A program made the position numbers and the translations under genes. A DNA stretch of 64,000 nt from Saturnia japonica (Eukaryota > Arthropoda > Insecta > Lepidoptera > Saturniidae), in NCBI GenBank assembly GCA_033032175.1, contig CM065329.1, positions 10,918,985 to 10,982,984 of the forward strand. Direction: 5' to 3'. Below, piece by piece: positions 48,001-60,000 of this stretch. Below the pieces are notes generated by a model. That model had not been told where the DNA came from, did no database searches, and was given only the letters and a program-made list of their open reading frames with translations. The first letter of the stretch is position 1, and each line of letters starts with the position of its first letter.

Positions 48001-51000
48001 ACTTTACCCTATGCCGGCTCCTTCGTCAACAACTACGCGTGTGCCGCTCTACGGATCTACCACCACCCCATCGGTCAGCAAGAGTCTCATAAATGTCCTG
48101 TACGAGAAATATCCGAGTCTCACTTTCAAATGCACGTTTGGTGACGGATCTTCCTTGGACTCTGCTGAAGGTAATTTATCCTTGAATCGAAATAAGTAAT
48201 GATGGCTCAGATGGTAGCGTGTACGGACTCCGCGTCGATCGACGTGAGTTCGAATCCCTGTAATGAGACTGAGCGCTCGGTGAAGGAAATCATTGTGGTG
48301 AAACCATAGCATGATGGTAAGGAATTTTCTAATACCCGCCTGAGTAGCTATCCACCCTCAAGTTGGAAATCTATCGCCAAACTAGGTGTGTTCGGAAAGC
48401 TGCACTTGAGAGCCAGTCTTCCACTAGGCTAGCGTGTAATTATTTTGGGTCACATCGTCACTTAAGATCTGGTGAAATTGTAGCCACAAATCTAAATCTA
48501 TAACGATAAAAAAAAAAAAACAAAGAAAAGCACTTAATTTTTTTCCAAATGTAAAATAGTATTAGTATTACAATGATAATAATTTAGTGCATGCACAGTG
48601 AGAGAGAAAGTCACTTCCAGACATCACTATCGTTCACATAATGATCCACCCTATAATAACCTTTTGACAGTAAAACCCGCTTGACATGGTCCTTTAACTT
48701 GTTGTCCGGCAAATCAGCAATATGCTTCCGGATCTTGTTATAGAACCTAACACTATTACTTAAAAAACTTGTATTAGTCTTACTATACTATTTCCATTTC
48801 TTTATTTTCTCGATGACAGTTCTAATTTGATAGTTATAGTGTTGTAACCAAATAAGTAATGATATCGATCGAGCTCATCGAGTGACAGTGACGATTCATC
48901 AGATTTTGATTAAAATAAATAAATAAAGATTACCTGTCGTTATAATTATTTTGTTTCATTGTCGAGTACCTACCTATACCTACTTATTTTACAACAGCTT
49001 CGAAAACTTTGAAGAAGTTGGCATTATCAATCAAGAATTAATAAGTGTAACATCTTGTAATGAAATATTATATTAGTTAATAAATTTGTACAAAAGTACC
49101 CGGCAGTAGTTTAGTTTCTTACATTTTGTAAAAAATATCGGGTCTGTTATCGTGTTACGTTTATCGATATAGCTCCATTCCCTATCAGTTTCTCCGACTC
49201 TGGTATAACCTTGTACGTGTGTAAACGTCATATTTTTATAAAATAATGTAAAAAAGACGCTCGTTCAAGTTTTCACGTGGAACGTGTTCTTAATTTCTTT
49301 TTCCCTGGTATTTATTTCAGCGCCGCTACAGCTCGCTCACAGCATGCGGTTCAAAGTGGTGTGTCACATAAACGGCCAGAGGTTTGAAGGTTACGGTGAG
49401 TTTAGTTTCTATTTCGGAACGAAGTTCCCTCGGCAAACCCTTTCATTTGATATACCCATATCATGGGGGTGCATAATAAATAACTACTCCGTCGTAATAG
49501 ATTTAGAATAACGTCACTAAGCTAACTTTGCATTGATATCCAAACTATACGTGAATGTAAAAGTTCATCTCAGTCGGTTGGGAATACCTGTTTTAATATT
49601 CAGTGGCAGGATTTGTCCCATAGTAACAAAATAAGTTAAATAAAAGCTTGTTAACTTCGGGGAGCGATAAAGTCTTTAAAAAAAATTAAAACTAAATTTA
49701 ATGTGTTTATGATATTTTTAACCATACTGTTTGATGGTCGATACTAGACTGTCTTTTACCAACTAAACTCACTTTTACTTAATCTAAATATGCTCACCTA
49801 ACGTCTGAGCCTTTTGTGGGAACGATGGTGGGTCAGCTGAATGGCTTAGCAAGTAAAAACTAAAAAACAAAAGGAATGAAAATAAATCAGATTCTCTACA
49901 ATTAAATAACATTATCATGAGACTTATTAACGGGATGGAAAGCGGATCTCTCAAGATATTATTTATCTAAAAGGCATCAGTTTCAGATAACACACAAAAA
50001 ACGATACAGTTTTAAAAAAAAACCAGAAAACTTCAATAGTTTTGAGAAGTTCCCTTTCAAATGAAAAATGTTTTAATTACTGTCTGGTTGCTTATTATTT
50101 CTCCCTTATCTTCTGTTTTGTTCTGTTCGACAATTCGAGTTACGTAATCTGTACGAACAAATCTGTAACTGTATGAAAGTGTGTGTGTGTTACAGCCTCA
50201 AATCGTACAGGATGACACTAGCGCCGTAAGCAACAGTTCAACAAAACTTCCGAGACACAACTCAAAGTTATACAATACAAATAAATACACAAACTGAATA
50301 ACACCAACAATTTCAATTACGTAATTACGTGGCGCTCAAAACAAACAAACGCGGGATGCTCGGCAGCAGCGTACAGCCGGACTGACTGGCGAAAGCGGCG
50401 GCTAGGTTGAGAGTGCGTACGCCGGAGCATCTCCTCCTCCCCACGTGCAACCCCCGGTGACTCAACCGCTCTCGCCCTTATTAAGCAAGTTTAGAGAGCG
50501 AACTAAATTAAATTACATTTTCAACATCTATTGCCAGGGTCAAGTAAAAAGCTGGCTAAGTTGGCAGCTGCGAGGAGCGCACTGGCTGTTCTAGACGAAG
50601 GCAGAAGTAAGGTAGAGCAACATACCCAGCACACGGGCTACCTCGCCCAGACCCTCGCTGATCACATCGGAAAGTAACTACTATAATATATCAGACCTAA
50701 TGATTTAGTTATAACTAGCTATGCCCGCAGTTGCGCTCGCGTGGACAACAGAATGCTGTCGATCGGGCACACACTCTAACCATGCTCCTCTCGCTCCCGG
50801 TTATTAAAAAAAAATGTTTATTGCGGGTGATCCTTGGAAGATATATAAACTCTCGCCGACTTTTTTATAGGTATTTTTAACTTCTACAATTATGTTCTAC
50901 ATAAATTTGATATATCTCTTTTAGTTTGCTCAGCGTAAGCTATTTAAGCGTCTCAAAATCGTCGTTTTTACGAATTGATTTTTATTTGCGCGGATCCCTA

Positions 51001-54000
51001 ATTATTTTTCTAAAATAAAAGTAGCCTAAGTTACTCCTCATAACATCAGCTATCTGCTAGTGAATGTTTCGTCAAAATTGGTCCAAGCATTACGGCGATT
51101 AGCCCAGGTACAAACAGACAGACAGACAATTTTTTTTCCGTTGTAAGTACCGTATATACTTTTATATGCGTTTAGTAAAAAGCTGTTATTTTGACATAAC
51201 AAACAGACACATCGATATTATTTATAGACGATATTTGTTAATGAGAGTCCGATAATGTATACCGGTTTTATAACGTTTTTATTAGCTTCATACGTATGTA
51301 GTATATATGTAACGAAAACTTTAAACTTGATTTTGACCCCCTTCAAAACGTCGGATTAACTCGAAATTTGGCGTACTTTTCGAGGACCAATGACAGTTCA
51401 ATATTTCAAACTAAAAAATGAAAAATAAATAATAGATTAAAAAAAAAATTGATATTCTATAGAACGCGTTTTTTTTTTTTATAAATGTCTCATTTAATCG
51501 ATCACCCTGCATAATATGCCCGCAGTTTAGTAAATGAGAAGTTCAGCGAGCTGACCAAGGATGATGTACTGCGTTCAAAGAGGAAAGTCCTTGCTGGCGT
51601 CGTCATGACAACGGATAACAAGATAGAAGGAGCGAAGGTGATTTCTTCATGAAATTTATCTTATTAGCCCAGTGTTCGTTAACTCGACTGCTATGTTGGA
51701 GGACCTGGGTTCGATTCCCAAATCGAGCAACGTGTTATTGGGTTTTTCTATGATATTCTCAGTAGCAGCTCGGAGTTTGGCTTTGAGCCCGATTAATAAC
51801 AATAAGCTCGAACTAAGCGGCGAACTGTGGGTGTACATCAGTACACCTCTGCCTAAGTCTTAAGGGATACAGGCGTGATGGTATGTTATGTTATGTATTT
51901 TTAGGGCTCCGTATCTCAAAAGGAAAAAAGGAGGTGCAGGAGGTAGAAGGTAGGTATCAAGTTGAAATTAATATTAAATACTCAGATCTGCAATCCATTG
52001 GAGTTGTGAAAAAAAAACAAACTTCCAAGTCAACGCAATCAAAAGATACGGATGTTTATGCCGCATATTTCAACAATCGCAAAGGGAATAAAAATCCTAT
52101 AGGGTATTTCCAATTGATCTAGAATCATGGAATTTAGGAAGAAGGAATATCTTATAGAACAAGTGAAGGAAAAAATCCGAAAACCGTATATTTGTAGTTA
52201 CATTACACAAAAAAAAAAAAATTGTGATTACAAACTTATTTGCAGTTGGTAAACTGACCGCAGCATATATCGATGTATGGGGACAACAGTTTTCCAGTAG
52301 CAAATTAAAGTTTATTCATAAATACAATTTATCTTTTCCTTAGAATTGTTCGGTGCTATCTTCAGTAATGTTACCTAATTATTTTGGTGAATGTGTGTGA
52401 TAAATTACGGAACCCTCGGCGCGCGAATCCGAATCGTATTTCGTTGGGTTTTTTTTTTTATATTATGGCTTTCTTCTGCATATTTCTGGCTCGGTGGTAA
52501 CGAATACGGATTTGGCGTCGATCGACGTGAGTTCGAATCCCTGCAATGAGCCGGAGTTCCCGGTGTAGGAAAACATCGTGATGAAACCATAGCATGGTGG
52601 TATAGCTTTTTCTAATGCCCGCCTGGCTAGCTACCACCCTCATGTAGAAAACCAGTCGCCAAACACCAATAGGTGTGTTCTGGCAGCTGATCTTGAGAGC
52701 CACCTCGTCACTTAACATCAAGTGATATCGTGACCCTAACGATAAATAGCCTTGTGTAGTTGTGTTGTATTCTTACGGTGAGTAGGGTTTCTAGAGCTCC
52801 TTGTTGTAGGGGGTTCAATCCAAGCCACGGTGAAACTGTAAAAGCCTTCAGAGTCTCCTTAGGTTAACGGTATAGTCAATTGGAAAAAAGGGGGGGGGGG
52901 TGGTTCAATGTCGACAACGTGCTAGTAATAACCCTGGTGTCTCTATCATCCAGAGGCTACGGTAGCCGCTTACCACCAAATCAACACTAAGGCAATGAAA
53001 CATGGTAACCCTGAGTTCTCGTTTCCAGGTGATAGCGGTAACGACTGGAACTAAATGCATCTCCGGGGAATATATGTCGGTACGAGGGCGCGCTGTCAAC
53101 GACTGTCATGCCGAGGTATGTGCCATCAAGCAAGCTAAATTATTTAAAAGGAAAAAAAAAAACCTAACTGAAAAAAAAATTAATAAAAAATTTTTGCTTA
53201 TATTTATTTCTCAGACTTTGTACTTAAATATTATACATCCTATGTCACTCTCACAATTAAGACGAATCTAACGACACCTCGTATAATAAAATTCTTCAAG
53301 CCGTTTACGCTACAGAGCGTGTCAAAGAAACAGACGTACATGCATACGCTCGAAAACGTAACCTTCCTTTTTTAGAAGGCACTTGTGAACGTCAAAACAC
53401 TATTACCAATTTGGGGAACATCCCAGTCATTGAGAAGAACCGGCAAGAAACTATTTTTTTTTTCAAACTGTAAAATAGTATTAATATAATACAATGATAA
53501 TAATTTAATGGATGCACAGAGAGAGAGAGTCACTTCCAGACATCACTATCATTCAACATAATGATCCACCCTATAATAACCTTTTGACAGTAAAACCCGC
53601 TTGACATGGTCCTTGAACTCATTGTCTGGCAAATCGGTAATGTACTTCGGTTTCTTGTTATAGAACCTAACAACACTATTAGCTAAAAAACTTGTATTTA
53701 GTCTTACTAAGTCTAAAACACGGTATGACTAATTTATATCTATTTCTAAGATTAATCTAGCTTGTCTAAGTTTTTACGTATATTACGTAAGTTACGTATT
53801 ACGTATATTTTTACGTGTATTATGTTATTAATGATTGATGACATTGAAATGCCGGTACAGATTGTTTGTGTTTGGTGTTGCCAGATCGTGGCTAGGAGAT
53901 GCTTGCAGCGGCATCTCTACTCCCAGCTAAATATGTATGCATCGCAGCCGGGTAAATTTTATCTTTTCTACTTTTAATTTTTTTTTTCCGATTTCAATAG

Positions 54001-57000
54001 AGACTTAAACTAACATAACTTCTTTGTTTATGATCGATTTGAGTGATTTCTTTTTTCGTTAGATAAGGGATATCTCAAGGGTGGTCCCCATTTTAATTTA
54101 ATTGGCATCGGACCTTCGACTTCGAAGATTCCTTATTCTTTTATAGGTTTAGCGTTTTTGGCCAAAATCTCACCTGGTGTGAAGTGACAGTGTGGCCCGA
54201 GATGGTACAAGAAGTGCAGCTGCTGTGGAACACACATAAAGGTGTTTGGCGACAGATTTTGAACTTGAAGGTGGTAGCTAGTCAGGCACTACCACCGTAT
54301 TATGGTTTCATCACGATGTTTTCCTTCACACGTCGATCGACGTTCCGTTGTGAACACACTTAGCTGCTACTCTACGTCATTTTCTAACGCGTTGGTTTTT
54401 ATAGTGTTTCTTCTTCACACCACGCTCTATTAAGTAGCTTTTGAATCTTGGTGTCGTGACAACCCTAACACTTGTTTACTTTCGCTAAGGCAACCCTATA
54501 CCGTCATGTTTGAATTATTATTATCTTCATCTTGTATATGTACAGAGTTATTAGTAATTCGACAAATTCCCGGTAGGAGGTGATAGGGGTGACTATTTGC
54601 GAAATTTTTAATCCCTACATGCATTATTCAAAAATGGTTCATTTTTGAGTTATCATGTTTTTAGCTTTTTTTTTCAAAATAAGTCAAAAATGCAACATCA
54701 AAAATTTATTTAAAATAAAAAGGAACATATTATATCGCATTTTTAATTCTGATTTATAAAAACGATTAAACAATGGCTATTTATTAATATTAAAACAACA
54801 CTTATCGGGCCAAATTTAAAAATGCGAGACGAAAAACGATATTATTTCAATATATTTTCCGTGTGATCAGATCCTAGGAGACCGATACCAAGTTCGGACC
54901 TGGAGCCGGCGCCTGGTGGAGGGTACCAGATGCGGCCCAACCGGCAAGTGCATCTGTACATTAGCACCGCGCCCTGCGGCGACGGGAGGATCTTCAGCCC
55001 TCACGAGCAGAATGAACCAGAGCCCGACAAGCATCCGAACAGGTCAGTCCCCTTTCTTACGCGAATAACTCCATAAAATTGGTTTCCATAGTAGGAGAGA
55101 ATTATAGGAACAGTAATAACAAAGAAACTAAATGATTTAAAAGGAAACAAAAAAACTCGACGTAACTTCACGCCTGTATCAGCGAAGGGTAGGTAGAGGT
55201 GTACATTTGTACACCCACAATTCGCCGAGTATGTTTTTAGGTCCCATGTAATAGGGGGCGAGCCTATTGCCATTGATCGGGCAAGAAACCAAACTCCGAG
55301 CTGCTACTGAGAATTTCATAAAACCCAATAACACTTTGCTCGACTTGGGAATCGAACCCAGGACATCGCTCATAGCAGTCACGACCACTAGGCTAACGAG
55401 GCAATTAATTAAATTGAAGTGTCTGTTTGTAATGTCAAAATATCAGTTTTTAACTAAATGAATATAAAAGTACGATACCAATATAAAAAATTCAATTTTT
55501 TTATTGTCTGTCTGTTTGTTCCGGGTTATCTCCGAAACGGTTGGACCGATTTTGACGGGACTTTCGCTGAATTTTATAGGAAGTACCTTAAAAAAAACTG
55601 GTCATGGTGAATCAATTCAGGAGTTTAAATGGCTTACGCTGAGTAAACCAGAAGAGATATATCAAATTAATGTGCTAAACAATTGTAGACATTAAAAAGA
55701 CCTACAAAAAAGTCATCGAAAGTATACGTCTATCTTCTAAGGAACACCCACAAATAGCATTTTTGTTTTTAAAATAGCCGGGTGCGGAGGAGCAATATTC
55801 GCGCGGGCATTCTGTAGTCCACCTGAGCGAAGCCGCGGGTACAGCTAGTTTTAAATAAAATTGCACTTGACATCAGGTGATTTCAATACATATCTTAGGA
55901 GATATTATCATAGTTTAGAATTGTATTATGAGTGCCTAAAACTCTCTTTCTCTATTATATGATGCAGACGAAGTTGCGCGAGTCAGCTAGTTAATAAATA
56001 AAAACCCCCAATTCAATATTTAATCATTGTACCGTAAAATATACGTTAGCACAACACTAGTGGTAACATTTTTTCCGAGAGATTAAAAAAACGCAGTATA
56101 GTGTTTATTCCGTTAAAACCTGACACAGTCTGTTCTCTTATAAATAATTTTTTACGGACTTTAAAAAAAAGGATGAGGTTCTCAATTCCATTTTTTTTAT
56201 AGATGTTTAGCGACTTCTTTTTTATGAACCGACTAGCTGTGCCCCACGTTTTCATCCGTATTAATTTTATTCGACATACACCGCACCGTACCGCCAACGC
56301 ACCCGTGTAGCTTCCCGAAAGTACAAAATGTTTGAATTTCCCATTATCTCCTAAACAGGATTAATATGCCATGTCTAAAAATAATGCTCATAATTCAATT
56401 TGTAATCTTTAAAAAAAAAATCATAAAATAACTTATTATGGCTTATGTATAAGAGATAGACATACTATCGCTTACTTTTTTTAGATATGTGTAATATGTT
56501 GTTTATTGAAACAATAAATTAGGTTGTTGCTCTGTAAAGAGATATTTATTAAATTACTAAAAATTACAAATAACTTTTAATTCTACGCACAGCTTAATTC
56601 TATGTAATATTAACAATATACAGTTGTTTACAAACCTGTAAAGAGAAACAACATTAAAAGCTATTGCTTCAAATATAATTTTTACAATATTAATGTAATA
56701 ACCGTAATCCTTTTAATATGCTTAATGGCGGTCAAATGTGTAAAGTCCGAGCAGTGAGTAAACACAATTTTTCTACAGATAATGTCTAAATGAACCTAGC
56801 GTAAAGTGCTGCCACCATAGATAATACTTGAAACTTAAATGAGGCATAAAAGCTTCATTTATATATGTTAAGGACCAATATTATTGTAAAACATTGTATT
56901 TACTTATCATTAACAATTACGCCAGCGTTTGCGGATAAATCAGTTCGGGAGCGCTTTCACTTCCGACTTACTTAACATAAATCAATATTTAAGGCTATCT

Positions 57001-60000
57001 GACAGTTATAGCCTAATGTTAGATAGCCTATACTATTCCTCGTGAATCTGGCTATCATTCACAAAACGAATTTTCCTTATCCGACTGGTTGTTTCAGAGA
57101 TTATAGCGTGTTTGAACAAACAAACAAAACTTTTCCGCTTTATTATATTACTACTATTGATTTAGATGATTCTTTTTTCGTTAGAAAGGGGATACCTTTA
57201 GGTTGGTGCCATGTTAATTTCGTTGGCATCTTCGACCTTCGACTTCGATGATACCTACACCAGGAAATTCCTTGTTTACTATCACAGGCTAGCGAGAGGT
57301 CAGCTAAGAACGAAGCTGGAATCCGGCGAGGGCACCATACCGGTGAAGAGTTCCACGTGCTCGGTGCAAACATGGGACGGTGTTCTGCAGGTATACAATC
57401 ATAATCATATTACCGATGAACGTGAGTTCGAATCCTTGCAATGAGCCTTAGCGCCTGGTGTTGCGAAATATCCTGAGGAAACCATAGCATGGTGGTAGGG
57501 CTTTTTCTAATACCCGCCTGGCTAGCTACCACCCTCGAGTTGAAATAGATGTGTTCGGGCAGCTGCAATCGAGAGTAGTCTTCCAATAGGCTTAGCGTGC
57601 TACCCTCTTGGGCCACATAGTCAGTTAAGATACAATGAGATTGTGGCCGTAATGCTAAACGTCATAGTGACTCGCTTATGCGTGTCGCGTTTCGGGATCA
57701 GCCGGTGCGTATCCTGTTATATTAATGCAAGCCGGTGTGACAGCAGCGACCGTCGATGGATTACGATCTGTCGGTGGTCGCCGTTGTGTTTGGACTGGGC
57801 TGTGCTTACCTTCAGGAACAGTACTGTCTATTTGCCGAGCTATTATAAAAAATTATAATGCAAGTGTGAAAGGAAACGTTGGAAGAGGAAGGCCTGGACC
57901 ATATATGGGCAACAACCGGCCCGCTGTAAGATATGATCCGGCCCGCGAGACATTTTGAAAAAAAAAAAACAATAAAAAAAATATTACATTAGGTACTTTA
58001 TACTCACGGGAGTGACAGTGAGGCGGCAAACATCAAATCATTTGATAATCGCCGCCACTCGGCTTCCTCGATCAAATTCTTCGAGGTTTGCCGCCTCACG
58101 GGCGACACATCAAAGCATTTATTGCTTCTCGATTATTCTAAACTAGTTTATTCCAGATTATTCCTTCATTTTGCCTATATAAACGGGTGGATGGCCCGAA
58201 CGTTAGTTCAGTTCTATTTGAGCTACCGAGGTGATAACTTGGACAAGCGATATCCTAGCGAACTGCTCGAGCCGTCAGCTTGCTTTGTGACTTTGTGTGC
58301 ATCTTGAGTGGTTACTAACTATAGTTTGTTATTAAGTTTATTGAACGAAAAGTAAACAAAAATGATGTCGGGTGGAAAGAAACGAAAAGTAGATACAGAG
58401 GGTTGTCAGTTTCAAGAAAAATGGACTGAAGAATTCTTTTTTATCTTGCACAATGGTAAGCCTATTTGTTTGCTGTGTAATTAATCTATTTCAGTAATGA
58501 AAGAGTTCAATATAAAGAGGCATTACTCAACTAAGCATGCTACGCTGCACTCACTGACAGGACAATTAAGAAAAACAAAATCCAGAAGCTTAAAGCAAAT
58601 TTGGAAAAACAGCAACAAATGTTTCATAAACAAAGAACACAACTTAGTAATGTTGTGAAAGCTAGTTTTATAGTTAGTTCAAAATTGGCAAAGGCATTAA
58701 AACCATTTGACGAAGGAGAATTTATCAAGGAGTGTATGTTAGAAGTTTGCAGTATTTTCTGTCCAGAAAAGAAAAATGAATTTGAAAAAATTATTTTGTC
58801 AAGACGAACTGTTGTTCGACTTATAGAAATGATGGCTAATGATATAAAAACATTGACTGACCGTATGGCTGGTTTTGAATCATTTTCCATAGCAGTAGGC
58901 GAGAGCACCGATTTGTCTGACACAGCTCAACTGGCTATATTTATTCGAGGTGTTGATAAGGAGTTCACTGTTACTGGGGAATTGCTTGCTTTACAGCCGC
59001 TAAAAGGAACCAACTACAGGAGAGGATATTTTTATTGAAGTTCAAAAGGTATTCAAAAGTTTTGGATTGTCATGGTCAAAATTAATTGGAGTATGCACTG
59101 ATGGTGCACCTTGTATGGTCGGCTTTCGTAAAGGTTTCATCGGAATTTTGAATGAAAAAGCAACAAAATTAAATGTGCAAAAAGATGATTTGATAGCCCT
59201 TCATTGCATTATCCACCAACAGAACTTGTGTTCTAAGTCCATTCGACTCCAGAATGTTATGAATGTGGTAGTAAAAACCATCAACTTTATTCGATCCCGA
59301 AGGCTTAACCATCGTCAGTTCAAGGCGTTTTTGGATGAAATATCAGCTGAATATAACGACGTAACATATTATTGTGAAGTCAGATGGCTGAGCAAAGGAA
59401 AATGTTGAAACGGTTTTACGAGCTTAGAAATGAGATAGCAGACTTTATAAAAATAAAAAAGATAAACCGCTATCTGAATGAAGTGACCCAAAATGGATAT
59501 GTGACTTGGCATTTCTGGTCGATCTTACAGGCTGTTTGAATGATTTAAATTTGAAACTTCAAAAACAAGGACAGTTAGTAAATAATTTGTACAGCCATTT
59601 GAAAGCGTTTCAGATCAAACTACGCTTGTGGGAGTCACAGATGCTGTCTGGTAACAGTTACCATTTCAACACGCTCTCTGCGTATGAAAATATTGCTTAT
59701 GCTCAATATGCTGAAGAACTCAAGTTACTGTCGGAACAATTTTCGAACAGATTTAGCGACTTCAAAAACATGGAAAACTTTTTTAGTTCATTTGCTACTC
59801 CTACAAAATGTAATGTACAAAATGCTCTAATACACTTACAATTGGAGTTTATCGAGATTCAAGAAAACTCACTCCTAAAATCCAAATTTGAAGACGTAGA
59901 GCTGTGCGATTTCTACAAAAAATACCTAGAAGAAGACAATTTTTCGCAGCTTAGAAAATTTGCAAGAAGATTGGTTTATTCGTTTGGCAGTACTTGTAAA

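Noticed and set aside
57643..57958. Two overlapping ORFs before the hAT element
   Set aside because: They have no recognisable motif and are in conflicting frames.
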